A stretch of 64,000 bases of DNA from Methylotuvimicrobium alcaliphilum 20Z (GCF_000968535.2 NC_016112.1:4092001-4156000); one strand, 5' to 3'; shown: positions 45,706 to 57,832, numbered from the stretch's first letter. Made by a program: numbers and translations. The notes: a model not told the origin generated them from the letters alone.

Positions 45706-46179
45706 TCACGAGGCTTCGTCTTTTTTGCCAAAACCGAACGACTCGGCAATCATCAACGCGACACCGATCGTAATTGCCGAGTCGGCGATGTTGAAAGCCG
45801 GCCAATGCCAATCCTGATAATAAACATCGAGAAAGTCGATTACATAACCGTAAGCGAGTCGGTCGATCAAATTGCCGACCGCACCGCCCAGCACCAATGC
45901 CAACGAAACCGCCAACAGGGTTTCATGCCGCTTGAGCCTTGCCAACCAAACCGTTATCACAACGCTGATCACGAAGGCCAGCACGGCAAAAAACCAGCGC
46001 TGCCAGCCGCCGGCTTCGCTCAAGAAACTGAATGCCGCACCGGTATTATGCACATAGGTCAGATTGAAAAACGGCAATACTTGAATCGATTGATAAAGCT
46101 GCATGTTTGCCGCTACCGCAAGCTTGGTAACTTGATCCAGAACCAGCACGACAAACGATAACCAAAGCCATTTCAACAT
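45706..46179 (-). CDS. lspA: Lipoprotein signal peptidase II
   Basis: Inner-membrane aspartyl protease that cleaves signal peptides of lipidated prolipoproteins. 157 residues with four membrane helices. Catalytic aspartates lie in GNLIDR and FNIADS; other family marks are YVHNTGAAFS and VIDFLDVY. It follows ileS by 15 bp, the standard ribF-ileS-lspA order. Confidence 0.96.
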   Translation of the reverse strand: MLKWLWLSFVVLVLDQVTKLAVAANMQLYQSIQVLPFFNLTYVHNTGAAFSFLSEAGGWQRWFFAVLAFVISVVITVWLARLKRHETLLAVSLALVLGGAVGNLIDRLAYGYVIDFLDVYYQDWHWPAFNIADSAITIGVALMIAESFGFGKKDEAS

Positions 46180-46194
46180 TCGACCAGTCCTTAT

Positions 46195-49020
46195 TTACGC
46201 GTAATGCCTGACTTCGCCGTCGCCGACTATATTCTCGACGCAGCGTCCGCACAATTCCGGATGATTCGGATCGTCACCGATATCAGAACGTTGATGCCAG
46301 CAACGCACGCATTTAACATGTTCGGATACCGAGACCTCGATCTTTAATCCTTCCAAATCGCATTGAACGGCATCATCGGGGCTCGATGCCAGTTCTTGAA
46401 CCGTTGCCGCCGACGTAATAAACACAAAGTGCAATTCGTTCTCGAGTTGTTTCAAGACCGGGAAGTAACGCTCGTCGGCATACAAAGCGACCTCGGCATT
46501 GAGCGATGCGCCGATCGCACCGGTCTTGCGCACCCGCTCCAATTCCTTGCTGACCGCTTCGCGCACGGCCATTACCTTTGACCAGAAATCTCTATCCATC
46601 GGAGAATCTTTGTCCAACTCGAAAAGCCCTTGGTACCAAGTTTCGAGAAATACGGATTGACTGCGCTGCCCCGGCAAATAGTGCCAGATTTCGTCGGCGG
46701 TATAGCTGATGATGGGCGATAGCCAACGCGTCAATGCCTCGGCGACATGATACATCGCGGTTTGCGCGGAGCGGCGCGCCAAACCGTCCTCTTTCGCGGT
46801 ATATTGCCGGTCTTTGATGATGTCCAGATAAAAACCGCCGAGGTCGACTGCGCAGAAGTTATGCACTTTTTGGTAGACCTGGTGGAATTGATAGCTTTCG
46901 TATGCGGCAACGACCTCTTGCTGCAAACAATAAGCGCGGTCGACGACCCAGCGGTCCAATGCCAATAGTTCGTTCGCAGGAACCGTATGCAGGGCCGGAT
47001 CGAAGCCGTCCAAATTGGACAGCAAGAAACGCGCGGTATTACGCAAGCGTCGGTAGACATCGGAGGTTCTTTTCAGAATTTCGTCCGAGACATTCATTTC
47101 GGCGCGATAATCGGTCGCCGAAACCCACAGACGCAACACATCGGCACCCAAGGTTTTCATGATCGTTTGCGGTGCGACGACGTTGCCGCTCGACTTGGAC
47201 ATCTTCTTGCCGTCCGCATCGACCGTGAAGCCGTGCGTCAATACCGCCTTGTAAGGCGCCACACCGCGCATCGCGACCGATGCCAAGAGGGACGATTGAA
47301 ACCAACCGCGATGTTGATCCGACCCTTCCAAATACAAGTCTGCCGGAAAATCCAGGTTATCCCGGGCATCGAGTACGGCATAATGCGTCACACCGGAATC
47401 GAACCAGACATCGAGCGTATCTTGCATTTTTTCGTAATGCTCGGCATCGTCGCCGAGTAATTCGGCCGCGTCCAATTCGAACCAGGCGTCGATGCCTTTT
47501 TGTTCGATGCGCAGAGCAACCTGTTCGATCAATGCCTCGGTGTTCGGATGCAAGTCGCCGCTTTCCTTATGCACGAATAACGCAATCGGCACGCCCCAGG
47601 TACGCTGACGCGATACGCACCAGTCCGGACGGCCGCCGACCATGCCTTCGATACGGGCCTGCCCCCAGTCCGGTATCCATTGGACCTTGCCTATCTCCTC
47701 AAGCGCCTTGTCGCGCAAACCGTTTTTCTCCATCGAGATAAACCATTGCGGCGTCGCGCGGAAGATGATCGGCGTCTTATGTCGCCAGCAATGCGGATAA
47801 CTGTGCAGCATCGATTCGTGATGCACCAGTTTTCCTTGCTCAGCCAAAACCGCCAAGACATGATCGTTCGCGGTAAAAACATGCTCGCCGGCAAACAATT
47901 CGGTATTCGGCAAGAATACACCGTTGTCGCCGACCGGGTTATCGACCGGCAAATCGTACTTCAAGCCGACGACATAGTCTTCCTGACCATGACCGGGCGC
48001 AGTATGTACCGCCCCGGTACCGGCCTCGATCGTGACATGATCGCCGAGTATCACCGGCACTTGGCGCGCATAGAACGGATGTTGCAACAACTGATTTTCC
48101 AAAGCGTCGCCCTTGCAATAAGCGATCACATGATAATCTTCAAAGCCATAACGAAGCATTGCATCTTTCAGTAAGGCTTCGGCCAAGACCAGCCTTTCCT
48201 TCGCGCCGTCTTTTTCGCATTGCACGACCGCATATTCCAATTCCGGGTTCAATGCTACAGCCTGGTTGGCCGGCAAGGTCCACGGCGTGGTCGTCCAAAT
48301 CACGACCGAGATTGGGCCTTCGCCTTCGTGCTCGGGCACATGATGACAGCGCGCCAAAAATGCGGCTTCATCGACGACCTGAAAACGCACATCGATGGCC
48401 GGCGAATGTTTGTCTTCATATTCGACTTCGGCCTCGGCCAGCGCCGAACCGCAATCGGTACACCAATGCACAGGTTTAGCGCCTTTGCTGAGATGACCGT
48501 TTTTGCTGATCTTGCCGAGTGCGCGAACGATATCGGCCTCGAACTTGTAATTCATCGTCAAATACGGGTTATCCCATTCGCCCAATACACCCAAGCGAAT
48601 GAATTCGCCTTTTTGCATCTCGACTTGCTTGGCCGCATAGTCGCGGCAGGCATTGCGGAATTGGGCCTCGGAAACTTTGCCGCCGGCCTTGCCGACTTTC
48701 TTTTCGACCATCAGCTCGATCGGTAGACCGTGACAATCCCAACCCGGTACATAAGGCGCATCAAATCCGCTCAATGATTTAGACTTGACGATGATATCTT
48801 TCAAAACTTTATTGACCGCGTGACCGATATGAATCGCACCGTTCGCATAAGGAGGTCCGTCATGCAGAATGAAGCGAGGGCGGCCGGCAAACTCTTCCCT
48901 GATTTTTCGATACAGATCGATGTCGTTCCAAGCCGCCAGCCGCTCCGGTTCGCGTTGCGCCAGATTGGCTTTCATCGGAAAGTCCGTTTTAGGTAAATTC
49001 AGTGTAGTTTTATAATCCAT
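46195..49020 (-). CDS. ileS: Isoleucyl-tRNA synthetase
   Basis: Class I synthetase, 941 residues. HIGH motif in [16 protein letters not shown] in [13 protein letters not shown]1 editing domain with [10 protein letters not shown], tRNA-binding C-terminal part, and a zinc-binding end (CVRCWHQR...[10 protein letters not shown]). It sits between ribF and lspA, 15 bp after the ribF stop. Confidence 0.97.
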   Translation of the reverse strand: MDYKTTLNLPKTDFPMKANLAQREPERLAAWNDIDLYRKIREEFAGRPRFILHDGPPYANGAIHIGHAVNKVLKDIIVKSKSLSGFDAPYVPGWDCHGLPIELMVEKKVGKAGGKVSEAQFRNACRDYAAKQVEMQKGEFIRLGVLGEWDNPYLTMNYKFEADIVRALGKISKNGHLSKGAKPVHWCTDCGSALAEAEVEYEDKHSPAIDVRFQVVDEAAFLARCHHVPEHEGEGPISVVIWTTTPWTLPANQAVALNPELEYAVVQCEKDGAKERLVLAEALLKDAMLRYGFEDYHVIAYCKGDALENQLLQHPFYARQVPVILGDHVTIEAGTGAVHTAPGHGQEDYVVGLKYDLPVDNPVGDNGVFLPNTELFAGEHVFTANDHVLAVLAEQGKLVHHESMLHSYPHCWRHKTPIIFRATPQWFISMEKNGLRDKALEEIGKVQWIPDWGQARIEGMVGGRPDWCVSRQRTWGVPIALFVHKESGDLHPNTEALIEQVALRIEQKGIDAWFELDAAELLGDDAEHYEKMQDTLDVWFDSGVTHYAVLDARDNLDFPADLYLEGSDQHRGWFQSSLLASVAMRGVAPYKAVLTHGFTVDADGKKMSKSSGNVVAPQTIMKTLGADVLRLWVSATDYRAEMNVSDEILKRTSDVYRRLRNTARFLLSNLDGFDPALHTVPANELLALDRWVVDRAYCLQQEVVAAYESYQFHQVYQKVHNFCAVDLGGFYLDIIKDRQYTAKEDGLARRSAQTAMYHVAEALTRWLSPIISYTADEIWHYLPGQRSQSVFLETWYQGLFELDKDSPMDRDFWSKVMAVREAVSKELERVRKTGAIGASLNAEVALYADERYFPVLKQLENELHFVFITSAATVQELASSPDDAVQCDLEGLKIEVSVSEHVKCVRCWHQRSDIGDDPNHPELCGRCVENIVGDGEVRHYA

Positions 49021-49035
49021 CGTCGTTAACTTGAG

Positions 49036-49965
49036 TTAAATCAGTAAAATTTTTTTAGCTTCGGCCACATCGTTGACGATTTGCGCCTTGAGTTCGGTCA
49101 GCGAAGGAAAACGCATTTCATTTCTTATTTTCTTCTTGAAATGCACTTCGACATAGTGCCCGTAAATATCGCGATTGAAATCGAATAAATGGGTTTCCAA
49201 AATCACCTTCGAACCGCCGCCCACGGTCGGCCGGGTTCCGACATTAGCAACACCGGGAATTTCCCGCCCATCGATGCCTGTCATGACAACCGCGAACACG
49301 CCCTCGATCGGCGTGTTTTTTCGCGATAGCTGAATGTTCGCGGTTGGAAATCCTATCGTGCGCCCTATCTTATCGCCATAGGCCACTCGACCACAAACCG
49401 AATAAGAACGCCCGAGCATACTGGCCGCATAATCCAAGTCGCCCTCGCCCAAGGCATCCCGAATCATCGTGCTGCTAACCCGATGCCCGTCTAATTGGTA
49501 AGAAGGCGTATCTTCGACTTGAAAGCCGAATTCGAGGCCTTTTTCCTTGAGCATAGCAAAATTACCGCGCCGCGCCTTGCCGAAATGAAAGTCGTCGCCG
49601 ACCACGAGATATTTGACATTCAGCCGTTTCAACAAAATATCTTCGATAAAAGCCTCGGCCTCCAAGTCTGCGAAATAGCGATTAAAACGCAGTATCAATA
49701 CTCGATCAATCGGCGATGCCGAAAATTGAATGATTTTTTCTCGTAACCGGGTCAAACGCGACGGTGCATTTCGGCCTTGAAAATATTCCAACGGCTGCGG
49801 TTCGAATATCAAAGCGACCGACGGTAACCCCATGCCCCGGCCTTGCCGTGCCAATTTGTCGATAACCGCCCGATGACCTAAGTGCAAACCGTCGAAATTG
49901 CCTATCGTCAGCACACAACCTTTCGGCATAGGCTCAATGTGAGCCAATCCTCTAATCAATCGCAT
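49036..49965 (-). CDS. ribF: Bifunctional riboflavin kinase/FAD synthetase
   Basis: Phosphorylates riboflavin to FMN and adenylates FMN to FAD. About 309 residues. The N-terminal nucleotidyltransferase shows TIGNFDGLHLGH and VVGDDFHFGKARRG; the C-terminal kinase shows RVAYGDKIGRTIGFPTANI and GVANVGTRPT. I chose the ATG at 49965 over a GTG two codons upstream. It is first in the ribF-ileS-lspA group. Confidence 0.95.
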   Translation of the reverse strand: MRLIRGLAHIEPMPKGCVLTIGNFDGLHLGHRAVIDKLARQGRGMGLPSVALIFEPQPLEYFQGRNAPSRLTRLREKIIQFSASPIDRVLILRFNRYFADLEAEAFIEDILLKRLNVKYLVVGDDFHFGKARRGNFAMLKEKGLEFGFQVEDTPSYQLDGHRVSSTMIRDALGEGDLDYAASMLGRSYSVCGRVAYGDKIGRTIGFPTANIQLSRKNTPIEGVFAVVMTGIDGREIPGVANVGTRPTVGGGSKVILETHLFDFNRDIYGHYVEVHFKKKIRNEMRFPSLTELKAQIVNDVAEAKKILLI

Positions 49966-50042
49966 GAACACATCTTGTTAGAAAAACAGGGAATTCTAAC
50001 ATTATCCGGCGTCTGTGACCGACAAATTGCATTCCAAATTAT

Positions 50043-50235
50043 AATACACCTTTCGCACTTCAAATTTCGGCACCGGGGTGTTCGGCAAAGGCTTTGCCTA
50101 CATGGACGCATTCACCCAGCACCTAAATTCCATAGCCCATTGCTATGGTTAATTGTCTTGGATAATTTAGGCGCCGGGTTCAAGGCGTCCTTTGACGAAC
50201 ACCCCGGTGCCGAATTTTGATCTACTATGGGTACA
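50043..50235. mobile_element. MITE-like element, family A copy 7, with nested family B
   Basis: Family A ends (CCTTTCGCACTTCAAATTTC and GAATTTTGATCTACTATGGG) lie directly between two copies of TACA (left 50045-50048, right 50231-50234). TACA differs from the usual TATA, so it shows that these four bases belong to the duplicated target. A 64-bp family B element is at 50115-50178 with TTCA on both sides. The element lies between the divergent ribF and rpsT genes. Confidence 0.85.
50115..50178. mobile_element. Family B element nested in family A copy 7 (64 bp)
   Basis: The left end is CCCAGCACCTAAAT and the right end is a slightly diverged GGCGCCGGG. TTCA is repeated at 50111-50114 and 50179-50182. 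Same length and site as the copy in the ampD element. Confidence 0.78.
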
Positions 50236-50363
50236 TAAAAGGTATTCGACAGCCAACTGATTAGCTTGCCCGATCTATCCCGCATCATTAAAAATTGACA
50301 ATAGTAGCACTACGCAAGATAATATGCGGTCTTATTAACTCACCCTTTACGAATCGATATACT

Positions 50364-50627
50364 ATGGCTAACACAGCACAAGCTAAGAAGCGGGCGCGAC
50401 AAGCGGAAAAAAGCCGCATTCGTAACGCTGGACAACGCAGCAATCTGCGTACCTTCATCAAAAAAGTTCTGGCTGCGGTCAACGCAGGCGACAAAGAAAA
50501 AGCGCAAGCCGCTTTTCAAACTGCGGTTCCCATCATTGATTCCGCAGCCAACAAAGGACTGATCCATAAAAACAAAGCCGCACGCAGCAAAAGCAGATTA
50601 AACGCTAAAATTCGCGGACTTGCTTAA
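50364..50627 (+). CDS. rpsT: 30S ribosomal protein S20
   Basis: Primary 16S rRNA-binding ribosomal protein, 87 residues, basic. It starts [16 protein letters not shown], the family N-terminus. I chose the ATG at 50364 over an ORF extension to 50295. It stands alone with its own terminator. In many bacteria S20 is encoded beside ribF or murJ, which agrees with ribF facing away here. Confidence 0.96.
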   Translation: MANTAQAKKRARQAEKSRIRNAGQRSNLRTFIKKVLAAVNAGDKEKAQAAFQTAVPIIDSAANKGLIHKNKAARSKSRLNAKIRGLA

Positions 50628-50632
50628 TCGAT

Positions 50633-50667
50633 AAAAAAGCCGAATGCGGTGCCCTTCGGCTTTTTAC
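50633..50667 (+). terminator. rpsT terminator
   Basis: Stem AAAAGCCGAA / TTCGGCTTTT with a loop of about nine bases and a T-run built into the 3' arm, starting 6 bp after the rpsT stop. The symmetrical A/T arms could also serve proB, which converges. Confidence 0.85.
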
Positions 50668-50673
50668 CCTCCC

Positions 50674-52819
<2,146 letters not shown>

Positions 52820-52849
52820 TTACACGCCGCATCTTCATCCGTTCACAAA

Positions 52850-52882
52850 CAAAAAAGCCCCACCTTGAAGGGCGAGGCTTTT
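52850..52882 (-). terminator. Terminator between rpmA and obgE
   Basis: On the minus strand, GAAAAGCCTCGCCC...GGTGGGGCTTTTTTG forms a stem with a T-run. It would reduce ribosomal-protein transcription into obgE. Confidence 0.75.
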
Positions 52883-52919
52883 CATTAAACACTGCTTGCC
52901 GCGAATGCGGCGCAAGGTC

Positions 52920-53177
52920 TTATGCAGCAACAATACTGACAAACTTGCGTTTATTAGGCCCTTTGACCTGAAAAACGATCTTGCCCTCTGCCGTTGCAAA
53001 TAGAGTGTGATCTCTACCGCAGCTAACATTATCGCCCGCATGAAATTTAGTGCCGCGCTGACGCACGATAATATTTCCCGCTTTTACGACTTGGCCGCCG
53101 AACATTTTAACACCCAAGCGTTTTGCATTGGAATCGCGACCGTTCCGAGTACTACCACCCGCTTTCTTATGAGCCAT
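52920..53177 (-). CDS. rpmA: 50S ribosomal protein L27
   Basis: 85 residues. It starts [20 protein letters not shown], the invariant L27 N-terminus that reaches the peptidyl-transferase centre, and contains [10 protein letters not shown]. It follows rplU by about 20 bp. Confidence 0.97.
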   Translation of the reverse strand: MAHKKAGGSTRNGRDSNAKRLGVKMFGGQVVKAGNIIVRQRGTKFHAGDNVSCGRDHTLFATAEGKIVFQVKGPNKRKFVSIVAA

Positions 53178-53197
53178 TACCCTACTCCCAAAAAAAT

Positions 53198-53509
53198 TTA
53201 AGCAGAAATACCAGTAATCTGGACTTCTGTGAAATACTGACGATGCCCCATTTGCTTCATATGGTGCTTACGTCTTCTGAATTTAATAATTTTGATTTTT
53301 TTGTGCCTACCTTGAGACACCACAGTCGCCGTAACCTTGCCGCCTTCGACATAAGGCTGACCGACTTTTACAGCATCACCCGACTGAACCATCAGCACCT
53401 TATCGAATTCAACGCTATCGCCTGTTCCCAGCTCAAGTTTTTCTATTTTTAAGGTCGCACCTTCTTCAACCCGGTACTGTTTTCCACCTGTTTGAATTAC
53501 CGCATACAT
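53198..53509 (-). CDS. rplU: 50S ribosomal protein L21
   Basis: 103 residues starting [14 protein letters not shown], the canonical L21 N-terminus, with [15 protein letters not shown] near the end. I chose the ATG at 53507-53509; the frame continues six codons upstream without family support. First gene of the rplU-rpmA-obgE-proB unit, divergent from ispB. Confidence 0.97.
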   Translation of the reverse strand: MYAVIQTGGKQYRVEEGATLKIEKLELGTGDSVEFDKVLMVQSGDAVKVGQPYVEGGKVTATVVSQGRHKKIKIIKFRRRKHHMKQMGHRQYFTEVQITGISA

Positions 53510-53776
53510 CCGCGTCAGCTCCATCAAGCAACTATCTGTTAAAAGTAAACAGACAATTATATTTTTAAAAAAAAGTTACGTCAAACTTATATCCAACGAA
53601 CTATTCGATTTCAACGCATAAAATAACACAAGAAAGCTATTGACACCAATATACTTTATTCAATAGCATGGTCAGTTATCTTAGCTTTCACCCGAAAATA
53701 ATTTTATTAATCGGATTTCACGGGCAGCCCACCCGAAACAAACTTTAATTGACATTTTTTGAGCACTCATCGACTC

Positions 53777-54787
53777 ATGACATCCCAAACCAACCTTAGC
53801 CCGAATACTAAGCAACATCCGGATTTCAACACCATCAAGGACCTCACAACCGAGGAAACCAAAGCGGTCGACAAGCTCATTCTCGACGAATTAAGCTCCG
53901 ATGTCATTCTCATTAATCAAGTAGGTCATTATATTGTCGGCAACGGCGGCAAGCGTTTGCGCCCGATGCTGCTATTATTGGCAGCCAAAGCGCTCGGCCC
54001 AATTCATAACCATCATCTCATTTTAGCCGCAGTCATTGAATTCATTCATACCGCAACTTTACTGCATGACGACGTGGTGGACGAATCGGAATTACGACGC
54101 GGCAAAGAATCCGCCAATGCGGTTTGGGGCAATGCTGCCAGCGTTTTAGTAGGCGACTATCTGTATTCGAGCGCCTTTGAAATGATGGTTAGAACCAACA
54201 ACATGCGCGTAATGGAAATCCTATCCAAAACCACGACTGCGATTGCCGAAGGCGAGGTATTGCAATTACTTAACTGCAACAACCCGGAGACCACCGAAGC
54301 CAAATATCTTGAGGTCATATCGCGCAAAACCGCAATTTTATTCAGCGCCGCCACACGACTCGGCGCAGTGATCTCGGAAAGCAGCCCGGAAATTGAAGAC
54401 AACCTCGCACGATACGGCCAGCATCTTGGCATCGCTTTTCAATTAATCGACGACGCCCTCGACTATAAAGCCACCAAAGAAGAGCTCGGTAAGAATCTGG
54501 GCGACGACCTAGCCGAAGGCAAGCCCACACTACCGTTAATACACGCCATTCAGGTCGGCACATCCGAAGAAACTCAAATCATCATAGACGCGATCAAAAC
54601 CGGCGACCGCGATGCCTTCCAAGAAGTCTATAACGTCGTGCAAAAAACCCAAGCCATCGCCTACACCGAACAAAGAGCCCACGAAGAAGCACAAAAAGCA
54701 ATCGATGCACTAGCCATATTACCCGACTCGACCTACAAGACCGCCCTAATTGCTCTCGCCGAATTTTCGGTTCAGCGAAATTATTAG
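53777..54787 (+). CDS. ispB: Polyprenyl (octaprenyl) diphosphate synthase
   Basis: Builds the polyprenyl side chain of ubiquinone. 336 residues. The two aspartate-rich motifs are LLHDDVVDES and LIDDALDY; GGKRLRPMLLLL is also typical. I chose the ATG at 53777 over a TTG six codons upstream. Its stop overlaps by four bases the stop of the convergent sigma-54 activator gene. It is beside rplU, as in E. coli. Confidence 0.94.
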   Translation: MTSQTNLSPNTKQHPDFNTIKDLTTEETKAVDKLILDELSSDVILINQVGHYIVGNGGKRLRPMLLLLAAKALGPIHNHHLILAAVIEFIHTATLLHDDVVDESELRRGKESANAVWGNAASVLVGDYLYSSAFEMMVRTNNMRVMEILSKTTTAIAEGEVLQLLNCNNPETTEAKYLEVISRKTAILFSAATRLGAVISESSPEIEDNLARYGQHLGIAFQLIDDALDYKATKEELGKNLGDDLAEGKPTLPLIHAIQVGTSEETQIIIDAIKTGDRDAFQEVYNVVQKTQAIAYTEQRAHEEAQKAIDALAILPDSTYKTALIALAEFSVQRNY

Positions 54788-56361
54788 CGATCGATATCCA
54801 AACCCGGATTAACGCGAAATTGACCGGCATCCATGCCGTACTTTTTTAGCTTTCCGTACACCGCTCTCGGCGTCAAATCCATCGCTTCAGCTACTTTTTT
54901 GACATCACCGCGATGCTGGCGCAAAGACGCTTGCAAAAAATTCCGCTCCGCATCCGCGACAACGCCTTCCTTGATGTCCCGCCAACTACCAGCAACCGCC
55001 GCCGAAGAAAGCAATTCCAGATCAAGCTGCGTAATTTCGGAACCGACTGTAAACAAAACCGCACGCTCCAATACATTCTCCAACTCTCTGACATTACCAG
55101 GCCAATGATAAGCGCGAATCTTTTGCATCATGTCCCGACTAACTGAAAGCACCGTTTTATTATATTTTTCGCCCAACCTTTTTAAAATAACCTGAACCAA
55201 ATACGGCAAATCCTCCCCTCTTTGCGTCAATGGCGGAATAGACAACTTGACCACATTCAAACGATAAAACAAGTCTTTACGAAACAAGCCCTGATCGACA
55301 CGCTCTTGCAAATCCTGATTTGTCGCAGATATCAAACGCACATCGACCTCAATAGTTTTTTTACCCCCAACCCGCTCCAACTCACCCTCTTGCACCACCC
55401 TTAGCAGACGGGTTTGTGCGGCCGCAGACAACGAATCCACTTCATCCAGAAACAGCGTACCGCCATCGGCTCGCTCAAAAACACCTTGCTGAATCTCCAC
55501 CGCCCCGGTAAACGCCCCTTTTTCATGCCCGAACAACGCACTCTCAATTAAAGTATCGGGAATCGCACCGCAATTAATTGCCATGAAAGCTTGACCGCTA
55601 CGCCAACTCATCGCATGAATAGCACGTGCAACCAACTCCTTACCAACCCCTGTCTCTCCTTGAATCAAGACCGTCGCGACTGTCGGAGCAACTTTTTCAA
55701 TCGCCTGCAATACTTTTTGCATTACCGGAGATCTTGCCACTATGACGGGCGGCTGCTTTTTAGTGGGCCTTGGCGATTTCAACCGCCATATTTTTTGCAT
55801 GCTCTCTTCAATGCGAGAATGCAAATCCGTCATATTACTTGCACCCTCCTCACTATTTCGATGACCATATTCAAGCCCGGGACGTTCTTTTGCCTCTTCC
55901 TCATTCAGATATACCGACACATCGCAGCCACCGTCCTTACGAGCGATGCTCTTAGTGATTTCCACCTTGGCATAACCGAAGTTTCTGGCTGCAATCCCGC
56001 CGAAAACACTAGAGGTCATTCGACATAACTCCGGAAAATGCGTCACCCCCCCTCCAAAAGGACAGCAACTATTTTTAACTCGAATACATTGACTATCAGC
56101 CGAGTCCAGAGAAAATCCACCGCCGATTTTATTTTTTAACCCAACAATTAACTCAATATAGCTTTCCAGATCCAAAGCATCTTGGATATTGCGCTCTTCT
56201 CGATAGGTTTCCTCAAAAAACCTTCCCGCAGTTCGAGCGATGTATTCGATAAGCTCCTCGCTATGAGTTTTGCCTTGCTGCTCGGCAGCATGCATCAACT
56301 CCAACACAAAAGTCTGTAAAAAAAAGGTTGGCGTTAAATCGGAAAACGAAGTCTCATTCAT
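54784..56361 (-). CDS. Sigma-54-dependent transcriptional activator with Cys-rich sensor domain
   Basis: 525 residues. The N-terminal sensor (about 1-165) has the cysteine pattern NSCCPFGGG, PELCRMTSSVFGG and DGGCDVSVYL, resembling the 'methanogen output' (V4R-like) sensor type. The AAA+ domain has Walker A GETGVGKE, the sigma-54 contact loop GAFTGA, and GTLFLDEVDSL. A Fis-type HTH closes the protein (VAEAMDLTPRAVYGKLKKYG). It is divergent from the carbonic anhydrase gene, which has a -24/-12 promoter, so it is the likely activator. Confidence 0.92.
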   Translation of the reverse strand: MNETSFSDLTPTFFLQTFVLELMHAAEQQGKTHSEELIEYIARTAGRFFEETYREERNIQDALDLESYIELIVGLKNKIGGGFSLDSADSQCIRVKNSCCPFGGGVTHFPELCRMTSSVFGGIAARNFGYAKVEITKSIARKDGGCDVSVYLNEEEAKERPGLEYGHRNSEEGASNMTDLHSRIEESMQKIWRLKSPRPTKKQPPVIVARSPVMQKVLQAIEKVAPTVATVLIQGETGVGKELVARAIHAMSWRSGQAFMAINCGAIPDTLIESALFGHEKGAFTGAVEIQQGVFERADGGTLFLDEVDSLSAAAQTRLLRVVQEGELERVGGKKTIEVDVRLISATNQDLQERVDQGLFRKDLFYRLNVVKLSIPPLTQRGEDLPYLVQVILKRLGEKYNKTVLSVSRDMMQKIRAYHWPGNVRELENVLERAVLFTVGSEITQLDLELLSSAAVAGSWRDIKEGVVADAERNFLQASLRQHRGDVKKVAEAMDLTPRAVYGKLKKYGMDAGQFRVNPGLDIDR

Positions 56362-56372
56362 GCGGCTCTCGT

Positions 56373-56409
56373 GTGAAATCTAATTTCACTAATTGAACCA
56401 TAATTTCAC
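56373..56409. promoter_or_regulatory. Candidate activator-binding palindrome
   Basis: A perfect inverted repeat GTGAAAT-CTA-ATTTCAC (56373-56389) with an additional half site ATTTCAC at 56403-56409. It lies 12 bp upstream of the activator start and about 83 bp upstream of the -24 element of the carbonic anhydrase promoter, a usual distance for a sigma-54 enhancer. It could also mediate autoregulation. Confidence 0.5.
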
Positions 56410-56471
56410 AATATTTCCCAGGAAACTTTCTAACCTATTGTATTCACAAACCTTATAATTTTGCGATTCGA

Positions 56472-56486
56472 TGGCATGCAAAATGC
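56472..56486 (+). promoter_or_regulatory. Sigma-54 (-24/-12) promoter
   Basis: TGGCATGCAAAATGC matches the consensus TGGCAyg-N4-TTGC with the invariant GG and GC at the required 10-bp spacing. Only one conserved T of the -12 box is changed. It is about 150 bp upstream of the carbonic anhydrase start and is the only gene-proximal match in this gap. Confidence 0.75.
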
Positions 56487-56634
56487 TTGACTTTATAAGA
56501 TAAACCTTTTGAAACGAGTCCCAATTTAAAATATCAGCCTGCGCTTAATCCTTTGGAAACCCAACCCATTTATACTAAATACGCAGACGATAATAACGAA
56601 GCACTATTAAAACAACGATAATGAGGAGAAACAC

Positions 56635-57210
56635 ATGAGCAATGTATTGAATGAAGTTTTACTTGCCAACCGCGAATACGCCAATAGTTTCGACAAAGGC
56701 GACCTGCCGATGCCGCCGGGACGTCGTTTCGCAATCTTGACCTGCATGGACGCACGTCTCGACCCCGCTAAATACGCAGGCCTCTCCGAGGGCGACGCTC
56801 ACGTCATCCGTAATGCCGGTGGACGCGCCAGCGACGACGCAATCCGTTCGCTAGTCATTTCCTACAAACTCTTGGGCACCCGCGAATGGTTCGTGATCCA
56901 TCACACCGACTGCGGCATGGAAACTTTCACGAATGAAATTATGGGCGATTTATTATCTAGCAGTCTAAAAACCGCCTCAGTCGATGCCGATGGCTGGCAT
57001 GACAGTTGCGAAGGCCCCGGCTGCACCGACGGCAAATACATCAATTGGCTGACCATCAAGGATCAGGCGCAAAGCGTGACGGAGGACGTGATGCGCATCA
57101 GAAACAATCCGTTGGTACCGTCCGATATTCCGATTTACGGCTATATCTATGACGTCAAAGACGGTAAATTGATAGAAGTTCCCGAAGCGACTGCGGCGGG
57201 ACGCGCATAA
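56635..57210 (+). CDS. Beta-carbonic anhydrase
   Basis: Zn enzyme interconverting CO2 and bicarbonate. 191 residues. Zn ligands are Cys37 (LTCMDARLD), His90 and Cys93 (HHTDCGM), with the Asp39-Arg41 dyad present, so it has the open, active type of site. It resembles the small beta-CA subgroup with [13 protein letters not shown]. Strong ribosome site GAGGAG about 9 bp before the ATG. It is under the sigma-54 promoter, divergent from a sigma-54 activator. In a methanotroph it could supply bicarbonate to carboxylases or manage CO2 from formate oxidation; that role is inference. Confidence 0.92.
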   Translation: MSNVLNEVLLANREYANSFDKGDLPMPPGRRFAILTCMDARLDPAKYAGLSEGDAHVIRNAGGRASDDAIRSLVISYKLLGTREWFVIHHTDCGMETFTNEIMGDLLSSSLKTASVDADGWHDSCEGPGCTDGKYINWLTIKDQAQSVTEDVMRIRNNPLVPSDIPIYGYIYDVKDGKLIEVPEATAAGRA

Positions 57211-57342
57211 CGATGCAGCAGCCATGTTCAGCCGTAGTCATTGGAGTAAGCCCGGAGCAAGGATTGGACGCCACACTCGCCAAATGTTTTTCATCCAAAG
57301 GCTTGCACGTTTTTATTGCAGGCCGAAGTGAAGATAAGCTGC

Positions 57343-57482
57343 CATACCTTTCGCACTTCAAATTTCGGCAGTACCTGAGGAGGCGTCAGGGTGTTAGGTC
57401 GATTTTTGCTCCTGCAAAATCGACATTCACGGCGTCCTTTGACGGACACCCTGGCGCCGAATTTTGATCTGCGATGGGTATA
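57343..57482. mobile_element. MITE-like element, family A copy 8, inside the SDR gene
   Basis: About 132 bp of element (57347-57478) with ends CCTTTCGCACTTCAAATTTC and GAATTTTGATCTGCGATGGG, flanked by CATA and TATA. The core has the hairpin CGATTTT-TGCTCCTGCA-AAATCG. Removal of 136 bp (element plus one 4-bp target copy) restores the SDR frame, which independently supports a 4-bp duplication. Confidence 0.88.
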
Positions 57483-57832
57483 CATGCGGCCAAAACCACT
57501 CGCCAACAAGGAGGACCGGCCCTTAGTCGTCGCCGGCGCAACGGTTGAATACGCCATTGAGCACCTTTTCGAAACGATAGCCTTACAAGGCTATCCGCTC
57601 GAAATTGCCGCCTACAAATGTCGACAGCAATATTCGTAGCCCACTTTTGGAAACCAAAAACGAAACATTCTCTCGTTTGTGACAGCAAAATTGTTTGGGT
57701 GGATTTTATTCGGCAAGGAAGCCGCCCCTCTCATGCTCGAACGCGGCAAAGGTAAGCTGCTTTTTACAGGCGCTACCGCTTCGCTGAGAGCAAAGCCGAC
57801 GTTTACAGCTTTCGCTTCTGCCAAAGCCGGAC

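Noticed and set aside
47280-48726. Several plus-strand frames of 106 to 168 codons
   Set aside because: All are antisense to ileS, which is full length with intact signature motifs.
53640-53668. Sigma-70 promoter for ispB based on TTGACA at 53640
   Set aside because: No good -10 box lies at 16-18 bp; the only TATACT is 4 bp away, so the call would be weak.
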